A stretch of 64,000 bases of DNA from Streptomyces lichenis. Its GTDB lineage: Bacteria; Actinomycetota; Actinomycetes; Streptomycetales; Streptomycetaceae. The notes beneath the pieces are model-generated. The model saw only the letters and a list, made by a program, of their open reading frames with translations, made no database searches and was not told where the DNA came from. Numbering within the stretch: position 1 is the stretch's first letter; each line of letters begins with the position of its first letter. The stretch spans positions 62,001 to 126,000 of the forward strand of contig NZ_JALPTH010000001.1 of assembly GCF_023218175.1 (NCBI RefSeq), written 5' to 3'. This document shows, piece after piece, positions 1 to 8,148 of the stretch. The translations under genes were made by a program, and so were the position numbers.

Positions 1-144
1 TCCTCGCCGGGAATCATCCGGGTGCGTCACGCGTTGTGACGGTGACGGTGTACGACCGCCGAGGACCGTCGGCGGCTCCCGGCACCGTTCCGCCAGGCCC
101 GGCCCAGCCGAGCCATCCGTATCCCCGACCAGGTAAAGGATCCA

Positions 145-1638
145 ATGACCTCCTCTTCATCCCCTTCCCAGGACACGCAGAACCTCGCGGACACCAGCCG
201 CACCGAAGGCCGCCGGGCCGATGCCCTGATGGAAGAGGACGTCGCCTGGAGCCACGGACACGACGGGGAGCGTGACGGCGACCAGTTCGACCGGTCCGAC
301 CGCGCCGCCCTCCGCCGGGTGGCCGGTCTGTCCACCGAGCTGGAGGACGTGACCGAGGTCGAGTACCGCCAGCTGCGCCTGGAGCGCGTGGTGCTGGTCG
401 GCGTCTGGACCACCGGTACGGCCCGGGACGCGGAGAACTCCCTCGCGGAGCTGGCCGCGCTCGCCGAGACCGCGGGAGCCGTGGTGCTCGACGGCGTCAT
501 CCAGCGCCGCGACAAGCCGGACCCGGCCACCTACATCGGCTCGGGCAAGGCCGACGAGCTGCGGGACATCGTGCTGGAGACCGGCGCCGACACCGTCGTC
601 TGCGACGGTGAGCTCAGCCCCGGCCAGCTCATCCACCTCGAAGACGTCGTCAAGGTGAAGGTGGTCGACCGGACCGCGCTGATCCTGGACATCTTCGCCC
701 AGCACGCCAAGAGCCGTGAGGGCAAGGCGCAGGTCGCGCTCGCGCAGATGCAGTACATGCTGCCGCGGCTGCGCGGCTGGGGTCAGTCGCTGTCCCGGCA
801 GATGGGTGGCGGCGGCGGTGGCGGCATGGCCACCCGCGGTCCCGGTGAGACCAAGATCGAGACCGACCGGCGGCGGATCCGCGAGAAGATGGCGAAGATG
901 CGCCGGGAGATCGCGGAGATGAAGACCGGCCGCGACATCAAGCGGCAGGAGCGCCGCCGCAACAAGGTCCCCTCGGTCGCCATCGCCGGATACACCAACG
1001 CCGGCAAGTCCTCGCTGCTCAACCGGCTGACCGGGGCCGGTGTCCTGGTGGAGAACGCCCTGTTCGCCACCCTGGACCCGACCGTGCGCCGGGCCGAGAC
1101 GCCCAGCGGGCGGCTGTACACCCTGGCCGACACCGTCGGCTTTGTGCGGCACCTGCCGCACCACCTGGTCGAGGCGTTCCGCTCCACCATGGAGGAGGTC
1201 GGTGACTCCGACCTGATCCTGCATGTGGTGGACGGCTCGCACCCGGCCCCGGAGGAGCAGCTGGCGGCCGTGCGCGAGGTGATCCGCGACGTCGGCGCGA
1301 CCGACGTGCCGGAGATCGTGGTGATCAACAAGGCGGACGCGGCCGATCCGGTCGAGCTCCAGCGGCTGCTGAGGATCGAGCGCAACGCCATCGCGGTCTC
1401 GGCGCGCACCAGCGCCGGTATCGAGGAGCTGCTCGCGCTGATCGACGCCGAGCTGCCCCGGCCGCAGGTCGGGATCGAGGTGCTGGTGCCGTACACCGAG
1501 GGGGCGCTGGTCTCCCGGGTGCACGCCGAGGGTGAGGTCCTCTCCGAGGAGCACACCCCGGAGGGCACCCACCTCAAGGCCCGGGTGCACGAGGAACTCG
1601 CCGCGCTCCTCGCGCCCTATGTGCCCACGGTGCACTGA
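145..1638 (+). CDS. hflX: GTPase HflX
   Basis: Ribosome-associated GTPase of the HflX family, which binds the 50S subunit and splits stalled or stressed ribosomes. The 497-residue protein has the HflX N-terminal domain, a helical linker, a glycine-rich stretch followed by ATRGPGETKIETDRR, then the G domain: G1 GYTNAGKSS, G3 DTVGF, G4 NKAD. The acidic N-terminus of about 80 residues is longer than in E. coli, as is usual in actinobacteria. The ATG at 145 is preceded by AAAGGA. It is followed by a strong terminator and a convergent protease gene, so it ends its transcription unit. Identification is secure from motifs and order. Confidence 0.96.
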   Translation: MTSSSSPSQDTQNLADTSRTEGRRADALMEEDVAWSHGHDGERDGDQFDRSDRAALRRVAGLSTELEDVTEVEYRQLRLERVVLVGVWTTGTARDAENSLAELAALAETAGAVVLDGVIQRRDKPDPATYIGSGKADELRDIVLETGADTVVCDGELSPGQLIHLEDVVKVKVVDRTALILDIFAQHAKSREGKAQVALAQMQYMLPRLRGWGQSLSRQMGGGGGGGMATRGPGETKIETDRRRIREKMAKMRREIAEMKTGRDIKRQERRRNKVPSVAIAGYTNAGKSSLLNRLTGAGVLVENALFATLDPTVRRAETPSGRLYTLADTVGFVRHLPHHLVEAFRSTMEEVGDSDLILHVVDGSHPAPEEQLAAVREVIRDVGATDVPEIVVINKADAADPVELQRLLRIERNAIAVSARTSAGIEELLALIDAELPRPQVGIEVLVPYTEGALVSRVHAEGEVLSEEHTPEGTHLKARVHEELAALLAPYVPTVH

Positions 1639-1671
1639 CGACGCGCTGATTCCACAGGCCTCGCGGCCCCG

Positions 1672-1711
1672 AAGGCCCGCCTCCCGGTCATCCGACCGGG
1701 AGGCGGGCCTT
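1672..1711. terminator. Bidirectional intrinsic terminator between hflX and the protease gene
   Basis: A perfect 18-bp inverted repeat (AAGGCCCGCCTCCCGGTC and its complement) has a 4-base loop. It lies between two convergent genes and can serve both strands. Confidence 0.88.
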
Positions 1712-1772
1712 GCGCCTGTTCCGCCCGCCGGCGCCGCCCGTACGCCTACGGGAACGGCGGCCGGCTCCCGCG

Positions 1773-2957
1773 TCAGCGGCCGGCGAACTTGCGGCTGACC
1801 GCCTCGTAGACGCCCTTGGCGCCCTGGTCCAGGCGGGGGCCGGCCAGCCAGCCGCCGGTGACCGGGCCGATGGAGGTGTTGGACACCAGCGCCGGCTTGC
1901 CGTCGCGGCCGGTGCCGACCCAGCCGCCGCCGGAGGCCCCACCGGTCATCGTGCAGCCGATCCGGTACATGGTGGGCTGGTCCGCCTCGATGGACAGCCG
2001 GCCCGGCTCACCCTGGCACTGGAACATCCGCTGCCCGTCGAACGGCGGCGCGGCCGGGTAGCCGGTGGCCTGGAGGCTGCCCGCCTCGGCCGCCGCCGGA
2101 GCCGCGAACTCCACCGGCAGCGCCGTACCCACCGTCTCCTCCAGGGACGTGCCGTCGCCGCCCTTCTCCGGGGTCACATGGATGACCGCGTAGTCGTACG
2201 GGGCGCCCTGGCCGCCGGTGCTGGCGCCCTGGTCGATCCACTGCTCGGAGGTCTGCGCCCAGTCGCCCCACCACACGCCGTACGGCGCGATCTCCTCGCG
2301 GTTCGCGTCCTCCAGCTGTGCCGCCGACTCGCCGGAGTCGTTGTACGAGGGGACGAAGGCGATGTTGCGGTACCAGCCGCCGTCCTTGCCCGCGTGCACG
2401 CAGTGGCCGGCCGTCCACACCAGGTTGGACTTGCCGGGGTTGGCCGGGTCCTTCACCACGGTCGCCGAGCAGACCATCGACCCCTGCGGGCCGTCGAACA
2501 GCACCTTGCCGGAGGCCGGCGAGGCCGAGTGGTACGGACTCCGCACCGCCTGCGCCTCCACCGGTGCGGGCTCCGGGTCGGTCACCGCCTCGTCACCGGA
2601 GATGTCGCCCTCGTCCACCGGGCGCTGCGGCTCCTCCGCCTCCCGCATCCGGTCCGGGTCCCACAGGTCCTCGATGATCGGGTTGACGTAGTCCTTGGCC
2701 TCACGCAGCCAGCGGTCCTGGTCCCAGTTCTTCCACTCGCCGTCGCGCCACTTGTCGATGTCGATGCCGTGCTCCTTGAGCCGGCCCTTGAGGTCCTCCG
2801 GGATGGTGAAGCCGTCGGACCCGGAGCTCGCGGTCCGCGTGGCGGAAGCGGACGGCTCGCCGCCCGCGTTGTCCTCGCCGGGCCCGCAGGCGGTGGCGGT
2901 GAGCGCCAGCACCGCGGCGGCACCGGCCGCGGTGAGCAGCGGACGTATCGGTCGCAT
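1773..2957 (-). CDS. Secreted trypsin-like serine protease, probable lipoprotein
   Basis: S1/V8-like peptidase of 394 residues acting outside the membrane. I place the start at the ATG at 2957 (MRPIRPLL), because it begins directly with a signal peptide; an upstream in-frame start would add an unlikely leader. The signal peptide ends ALTATACGPG, so Cys24 is a plausible lipobox cysteine. A linker region of about 120 residues precedes the protease domain, where the triad is visible as WTAGHC (His), YDYAVIHV (Asp) and TGGASGGGW (Ser). The ASGG serine context is closer to V8/glutamyl endopeptidase-like proteases than to classical GDSGG trypsins. Substrate is unknown. Convergent with hflX. Confidence 0.88.
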   Translation of the reverse strand: MRPIRPLLTAAGAAAVLALTATACGPGEDNAGGEPSASATRTASSGSDGFTIPEDLKGRLKEHGIDIDKWRDGEWKNWDQDRWLREAKDYVNPIIEDLWDPDRMREAEEPQRPVDEGDISGDEAVTDPEPAPVEAQAVRSPYHSASPASGKVLFDGPQGSMVCSATVVKDPANPGKSNLVWTAGHCVHAGKDGGWYRNIAFVPSYNDSGESAAQLEDANREEIAPYGVWWGDWAQTSEQWIDQGASTGGQGAPYDYAVIHVTPEKGGDGTSLEETVGTALPVEFAAPAAAEAGSLQATGYPAAPPFDGQRMFQCQGEPGRLSIEADQPTMYRIGCTMTGGASGGGWVGTGRDGKPALVSNTSIGPVTGGWLAGPRLDQGAKGVYEAVSRKFAGR

Positions 2958-3480
2958 GTCGTGATCCCCCAGGGAACTTCGGGTTCGGGTTCGGGAAACG
3001 GCTCGGCGTACGTGCGGCGGCACGGGGACGGCAGGACGTACGGCACCGGAGTGCGGCCCCCACTATGCCGTGCCGGAGGGGACGGCTTCCGGGAGGGCCG
3101 CGGTTCCGTCCAAGGCGGCGGCCAACCCGGCGAACTGGGCGTCCGAGGGGCTCTGACGGGCCGCGACCGCGGGTAGGCGCGGAAGCGGGCCGCCGTCCGT
3201 GCGGTGCGGCGGCTCCCGTTGATCTCCCGCTGACGAGGACTCAACTCGGGTGCAAGAGACGGCGGTCGCGGGTATCCGGTCCGTGGTCGATGATCTTCAT
3301 CGGAGCCGTGTTCCTGAACGGAGGTGGTCGTTGGTACGTAGGGGGGCCTGAGGACGGCGTCTCACCGCCCTCCGCGGCGGACGCCGACACACCCATGCGC
3401 ACCGCGCCGGCACCGGCGGCCGGCTCCGTGCGCGCTTCGATCCCGCGCGCAGCGCGACCGTGACCGGGAGGACGAGAGCC
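2958..3480. other. Gene-free divergent region upstream of the siderophore operon
   Basis: This 520-bp stretch lies between the protease start and the aminotransferase start, so it must hold both promoters. A short TTCGGG run (three copies near 2976-2994) lies just upstream of the protease gene. I looked for an iron-box-like dyad (TTAGGTTAGGCT type, bound by DmdR/IdeR) and saw none. No convincing small gene was found; reading frames here have poor codon bias. Confidence 0.6.
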
Positions 3481-4905
3481 GTGGCCCTGACCCACACACC
3501 GGTGGCACCCACGTCCGTACACGAGGGCATCCTGCGCCGGCAGGCGCTGAGGGAGTCGGCCGCCCGGACCTACGCCCGGTCGCTGCCGATCGTCCCGGTG
3601 CGCGCCCGCGGGCTCACCATCGAGGGCGCGGACGGCCGCCGCTATCTGGACTGCCTCTCCGGGGCCGGCACCCTCGCCCTAGGCCACAACCACCCGGTGG
3701 TGCTGGAGGCCATCAAGAAGGTCATCGACTCCGGCGCCCCGCTCCATGTGCCGGACCTGGCCACCCCGGTCAAGGACGCCTTCACCACCGAGCTGTTCGC
3801 CACCCTCCCGGCCGGACTCGCCGACGACGCCCGGGTGCAGTTCTGCGGCCCGGCCGGCACGGACGCCGTCGAGGCGGCGCTCACCCTGGTCCGTACGGCC
3901 ACCGGCTGCGGCGGGCTGCTGGCCTTCACCGGGGCCCACCACGGCATGACCGCCGGAGCGCTCGCCGCCTCCGGGGGCGCCCCGGACGTCCGGGTGACCC
4001 GGCTGCCCTACCCGTACGACTACCGCTGCCCGTTCGGCACCGGCGGCGAGCGGGGCGCCGAACTCGCCGCCCGCTGGGTGGAGAACCTGCTCGACGACCC
4101 CAAGGCCGGTGTCCCCGCGCCGGCCGGGATGATCCTCGAACCGGTGCAGGGCGAGGGCGGGGTGATCCCCGCCCCCGACGGGTGGATGCGCCGGATGCGG
4201 GCGCTCACCGCGGACCGCTCCGTTCCGCTGATCGCCGACGAGGTGCAGACCGGCGTCGGGCGCACCGGGACCTTCTGGGCGGTCGAGCACAGCGGTATCG
4301 TCCCCGATGTGGTGATCATGTCGAAGGCCATCGGCGGATCCCTTCCGCTGGCCGTGATCGTCTACCGCTCCTCGCTCGACCAGTGGCGCCCGGGTGCCCA
4401 CGCCGGGACCTTCCGCGGCAACCAGCTCGCCATGGCCGCCGGCGCCGCCACCCTCGCCTACGTCCGGGAGAACCGCCTCGCCGAGCGCGCCGCCACCCTC
4501 GGCGCCCGGATGCTGGCCCGGCTCCAGAGCCTCGCCGCCGCCCACCCCTGCGTCGGTGACGTCCGCGGCCGAGGGCTGATGATCGGCGTCGAGCTGGTCT
4601 CGCCCCACTCGTCCGGAGCACCTGTCCGGCCGGGCCGGGACTCCGCACCGGACGGCGGTGCGCCGGCCGGGGACACCGGCGCCCCGCCCGCCGACCCCCG
4701 GCTCGCGGCCGCCGTCCGGCGCGAATGCCTCCGGCGGGGCCTCATCGTCGAACTCGGCGGCCGCCGCAACGCCGTCGTCCGCCTGCTGCCCCCGCTCACC
4801 CTCACCGACGAACAGGCGGAAGCCGTCCTCGACCGCTTCGCCGACGCCCTGGCCGCCGCGGAGCGCGCCGCACCGCACCCGGACGACCCGGCCGTACTCG
4901 GCTGA
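3481..4905 (+). CDS. Class III PLP aminotransferase (diaminobutyrate-type), siderophore operon
   Basis: Pyridoxal-phosphate aminotransferase resembling 2,4-diaminobutyrate:2-oxoglutarate transaminases such as RhbA of rhizobactin synthesis. It would make a diamine precursor for siderophore assembly. The 474-residue protein carries FTGAHHGMT, DEVQTGVGRTG and the PLP lysine in MSKAIGG. I chose GTG 3481 because GGGAGG lies 9 bases upstream; GTG 3460 is in frame but has no such site. A short low-complexity insert near residues 375-410 (rich in Pro, Gly, Asp) is unlike the family core. First gene of a four-gene operon; the next gene starts 33 bp downstream. The exact amine substrate cannot be read from the sequence. 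Confidence 0.87.
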   Translation: MALTHTPVAPTSVHEGILRRQALRESAARTYARSLPIVPVRARGLTIEGADGRRYLDCLSGAGTLALGHNHPVVLEAIKKVIDSGAPLHVPDLATPVKDAFTTELFATLPAGLADDARVQFCGPAGTDAVEAALTLVRTATGCGGLLAFTGAHHGMTAGALAASGGAPDVRVTRLPYPYDYRCPFGTGGERGAELAARWVENLLDDPKAGVPAPAGMILEPVQGEGGVIPAPDGWMRRMRALTADRSVPLIADEVQTGVGRTGTFWAVEHSGIVPDVVIMSKAIGGSLPLAVIVYRSSLDQWRPGAHAGTFRGNQLAMAAGAATLAYVRENRLAERAATLGARMLARLQSLAAAHPCVGDVRGRGLMIGVELVSPHSSGAPVRPGRDSAPDGGAPAGDTGAPPADPRLAAAVRRECLRRGLIVELGGRRNAVVRLLPPLTLTDEQAEAVLDRFADALAAAERAAPHPDDPAVLG

Positions 4906-4938
4906 CGTCCGCCCCCACTCACCAGAAAGCGCCACACC

Positions 4939-6978
4939 GTGAACCCCACCCCCGTACCCGACGCGGCCGGCGCCGACGGCCGTCCCACCCACCCACACCA
5001 CGACACACCGCTGACCGTGAACCCTCATGCCGCGGGATCCCCACACGCTTCGGGGTGTGCGGCCGCGGTCGAGTCCACCACCGTGCCGCGCCAGCCCCAC
5101 GGGGCCTATGACGCCCTGCCCGGCGGCGGGACGGCGGCACCCGACGGAGCCTGCCCCTGCACCGAGCCGGCAGCCGACCCGAGGAACACCGACCGGGAAG
5201 CGAACCGGGGCGAGGAGTGCCTGGAGGACGCCGACCCCCTCGACCACCCGGACGCGGGCCGGGCCGCCGACACCGCCGCCACCGAGAACCTGTTGCGGTG
5301 CTGGGTACGGGAGAGCGGCCTGGCCCGCCCCGACGGCCGCACCCTCCGGGTCCCGCTGGACGCCAGCGGTACGGCACTGCTGGTCCCCGTGCGCTACTGG
5401 TCCCCGACCGGCTGGCACCGCTTCGGATCCCCCCTCCTCGAAGGCGCCCCGCCCGCCGCGCCGCCCGTCGACGCGGTGACCGTCGCCGCGCTCCTGGGCC
5501 GGGAGTCCGCCCCCGGGGCCGCCCCCGGCGGGGGTACGCCCTCCGGCGATGGCGCCGACCTGGTCGGGCGGGTCGCCGACTCGGTCCGCCGCACCGCCGA
5601 CTTCATCACCCACCAGCGCGCCCGCCCCGAGGTCCGCCCCGAGGCCGACCTCTTCCTCACCGCCGAGCAGGCCCTGCTCCTCGGCCACCCGCTGCACCCG
5701 ACGCCCAAGAGCCGCGAAGGGCTGTCCGACTCGGAGGCCCGGCTCTACTCGCCGGAGCTGCACGGCTCCTTCCCGCTGCACTGGCTGGCCGTCGACCGGT
5801 CCGTGCTCGCCGCCGACTCGGCCTGGACCGAGCAGGGGCGGACCGTGCCCGCCGAACGGATCACCGCCGACCTCGCCGACGGGCCGGCGCTGCCGGACGG
5901 CACGGCCGCCCTGCCCGTGCACCCCTGGCAGGCCCGCGAGGTACTGGGCCGCCCCGAGGTCGCCGCACTGGTCTCCGCCGGGCTGCTGACGGCCCTCGGC
6001 CCGTACGGCGCGCCCTGGCACCCCACCTCCTCCATCCGCACCGTCCACCGCCCCGGCGCCCCCGCCATGCTCAAGCTGTCGCTGGGCGTACGGATCACCA
6101 ACTCCCGCCGGGAGAACCTCCGCAAGGAGCTCCACCGGGGCGTGGAGGTGCACCGGCTGCTCGGCACCGGGCTGTCCGAGCAGTGGCGGGCCGCGCACCC
6201 CGGCTTCGACATCGTGCGCGACCCCGCCTGGCTCGGCGTGGACACCCCCGCCGGCGAGCCCGTCGCGGGCCTCGACCTGATGATCCGCCACAACCCCTTC
6301 GGCTACGGCGACGACGCCGTCTGCATCGCCTCCCTCACCGCTCCCCGCCCCTGGCCCGGGCAGGACCGGATGCGCTCCCGGCTGGACGTCGCCGTCTCCC
6401 GGCTTGCCGCCCGCACCGGCCGGACCACCGGAGCCGTGGCGGAGGAGTGGTTCCTCCGCTACCTCGACCAGGTGGTGCGCCCGGTGCTGTGGCTGGACGG
6501 TACGGCGGGGGTCGCCCTGGAGGCGCACCAGCAGAACACCCTGGTCCTGCTCGACCCGGACGGCTGGCCCTGCGGCGGCCGCTACCGGGACAACCAGGGC
6601 TACTACTTCCGGAACTCCCACCGCGAGGCACTGGAGCGCCGCCTTCCCGGCATCGGCACCGCCAGTGACACCTTCGTCTCCGACGAGGTCACCGACGAGC
6701 GCTTCGCCTACTATCTCGGCATCAACAACGTCCTCGGGCTGATCGGCGCCTTCGGCGCGCAGGGCCTCGCCGACGAGCGCCTTCTCCTCGCCGCCTTCCG
6801 GCAGTTCCTCCACCAGTCCGCCGGACTCGGCTCGCCCCTGCCGGCCCGGCTCCTGGAGAGCCGCACCCTGCGCTGCAAGGCGAACCTCCTCACCCGCCTG
6901 CACGGCCTGGACGAACTCGTCGGACCGGTGGACACCCAGTCCGTCTACGTCACCATCGGCAACCCCCTGCATGACTGA
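4939..6978 (+). CDS. IucA/IucC-family NIS siderophore synthetase (first)
   Basis: ATP-dependent ligase that joins a carboxylate such as citrate to an amine or hydroxamate, the assembly step of NIS siderophores. Family motifs are clear: HPLHPTPKSREG (ATP site), LPVHPWQ, LEAHQQNTLV and the C-terminal FerF/FhuF-like region ending in a set of conserved arginines. The 679-residue protein has about 100 N-terminal residues rich in Pro, Ala, Gly and His before the conserved part, which begins near ENLLRCWVRE. The GTG start at 4939 has only a weak upstream site, so a later start cannot be excluded. Corresponds by position and type to RhbC/IucA. Second gene of the operon. Confidence 0.9.
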   Translation: MNPTPVPDAAGADGRPTHPHHDTPLTVNPHAAGSPHASGCAAAVESTTVPRQPHGAYDALPGGGTAAPDGACPCTEPAADPRNTDREANRGEECLEDADPLDHPDAGRAADTAATENLLRCWVRESGLARPDGRTLRVPLDASGTALLVPVRYWSPTGWHRFGSPLLEGAPPAAPPVDAVTVAALLGRESAPGAAPGGGTPSGDGADLVGRVADSVRRTADFITHQRARPEVRPEADLFLTAEQALLLGHPLHPTPKSREGLSDSEARLYSPELHGSFPLHWLAVDRSVLAADSAWTEQGRTVPAERITADLADGPALPDGTAALPVHPWQAREVLGRPEVAALVSAGLLTALGPYGAPWHPTSSIRTVHRPGAPAMLKLSLGVRITNSRRENLRKELHRGVEVHRLLGTGLSEQWRAAHPGFDIVRDPAWLGVDTPAGEPVAGLDLMIRHNPFGYGDDAVCIASLTAPRPWPGQDRMRSRLDVAVSRLAARTGRTTGAVAEEWFLRYLDQVVRPVLWLDGTAGVALEAHQQNTLVLLDPDGWPCGGRYRDNQGYYFRNSHREALERRLPGIGTASDTFVSDEVTDERFAYYLGINNVLGLIGAFGAQGLADERLLLAAFRQFLHQSAGLGSPLPARLLESRTLRCKANLLTRLHGLDELVGPVDTQSVYVTIGNPLHD

Positions 6979-7150
6979 GCCGTACACCTGGCTCGCGCGA
7001 CTGACCCGTACGCCTGACCCGTACGTCCGCCCGTACGCCTGAGAGGAGGCCTCCTCCCGAACTCCCCGCCGCCGGACCGACCTCACCTCCCCCGTACGCA
7101 CACCCCCCACCGGAACAGCGCAGACCCGTACTGCTGAGAGGAGCGCCACC

Positions 7151-8083
7151 ATGCCTCCCCCCGACCCCGGGGCCCACCCGGGCCGCGACGCCGACATAGG
7201 CACCAGCCCCGAGGCGGAGGCGCTGTTCGGCGCCAGGCGGGCACCGGCCCCCGGCCCCGGCCCGGTCTCGGCACCCGGAGGCCATCGGGGCGGGGCAGCG
7301 CCCGGGGCCGCCGTCCCGGGTCCAGGCGGTCGGAGCAGTGCGGATGTCGCGGGCAGCGTGGTCCGGGGGACGGCCGAGGGCGGCGGGGGGTACGGGGCCG
7401 CGGCCGACCCCGCCGCCGATGACCGGGCCGCGGCCGTCTCCGGCACCGGTGGCGAGATCGCCTCCGCCGCCGGTGGCGAAGCCCGGCCGGTACGGGGTGG
7501 CGATCGGGGCGGTGAGCTGGTCGGCGACATCGAAGGCTGGGGTCCGGTCGCCACCACCGTCGGCCGCTTCCGGCTGGTTCCCGTACGGCTCGACCGGGAT
7601 CTGGCGATGATCGCCGAGTGGATGAACGAGCCCGCCGTCGCCGCCTTCTGGGAGCTCGCCGGCCCCGAGTCGGTCACCGCCGACCACCTTCTTCCCCAAC
7701 TCGACGGCGACGGCCGCAGCGTGCCCTGCCTGGGGGTCCTCGACGGTGTCCCCATGAGCTACTTCGAGATCTACCGGGCCGATCTCGACCCGCTGGCTTC
7801 GGCGTATCCGGCCCGCGAGCACGACACCGGCGTCCACCTCCTCATGGGAGGCGCCGCCCACCGGGGGAGGGGGGTGGGCACCGCCCTGCTGAGAGCGGTG
7901 ACCGATCTCGTCCTGGACCACCGGCCCGCCTGCACCCGGGTCGTCGCGGAGCCCGATCTGCGCAACACCCCTTCCGTCTCCGCCTTTCTCAGCGCCGGCT
8001 ACCGCTACTCCGCCGAACTCGATCTTCCTGACAAGCGAGCGGCCCTCATGGTCAGCGAACGGTCCCTGCGGCACCTGCTCTGA
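7151..8083 (+). CDS. AlcB/MbtK-type GNAT acyltransferase with disordered N-terminal extension
   Basis: Siderophore N-acyltransferase that would acylate the amine (or hydroxylamine) precursor from acyl-CoA, as RhbD, IucB or AlcB do. Residues about 145-310 hold the GNAT domain with AlcB-type motifs: AAFWEL, HDTGVHLLMG, HRGRGVGTALL, EPDLRNTPS and LPDKRAALM. The first 140 residues are almost only Gly, Ala, Pro, Arg and Asp. The ATG at 7151 has a good GAGAGGAG site, so the extension is probably translated. A 172-bp gap before the gene contains several CCCGTACG copies and a second CTGAGAGGAG, a duplication of the ribosome-site region. Third gene of the operon. Confidence 0.87.
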   Translation: MPPPDPGAHPGRDADIGTSPEAEALFGARRAPAPGPGPVSAPGGHRGGAAPGAAVPGPGGRSSADVAGSVVRGTAEGGGGYGAAADPAADDRAAAVSGTGGEIASAAGGEARPVRGGDRGGELVGDIEGWGPVATTVGRFRLVPVRLDRDLAMIAEWMNEPAVAAFWELAGPESVTADHLLPQLDGDGRSVPCLGVLDGVPMSYFEIYRADLDPLASAYPAREHDTGVHLLMGGAAHRGRGVGTALLRAVTDLVLDHRPACTRVVAEPDLRNTPSVSAFLSAGYRYSAELDLPDKRAALMVSERSLRHLL

Positions 8084-8148
8084 AGCCGCCCGCTGCCGTG
8101 CGTCCACCGCTCGCTCGATCCGCATCGGTCCCACCCTGAGGAGTCCCT

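Noticed and set aside
2958-3480. Iron-box operator before the siderophore operon
   Set aside because: No TTAGGTTAGG-type dyad was found in the region.
3679-7755. 1358-codon open frame on the minus strand over the siderophore genes
   Set aside because: It mirrors the third-position GC bias of the plus-strand genes and shows no family motifs.
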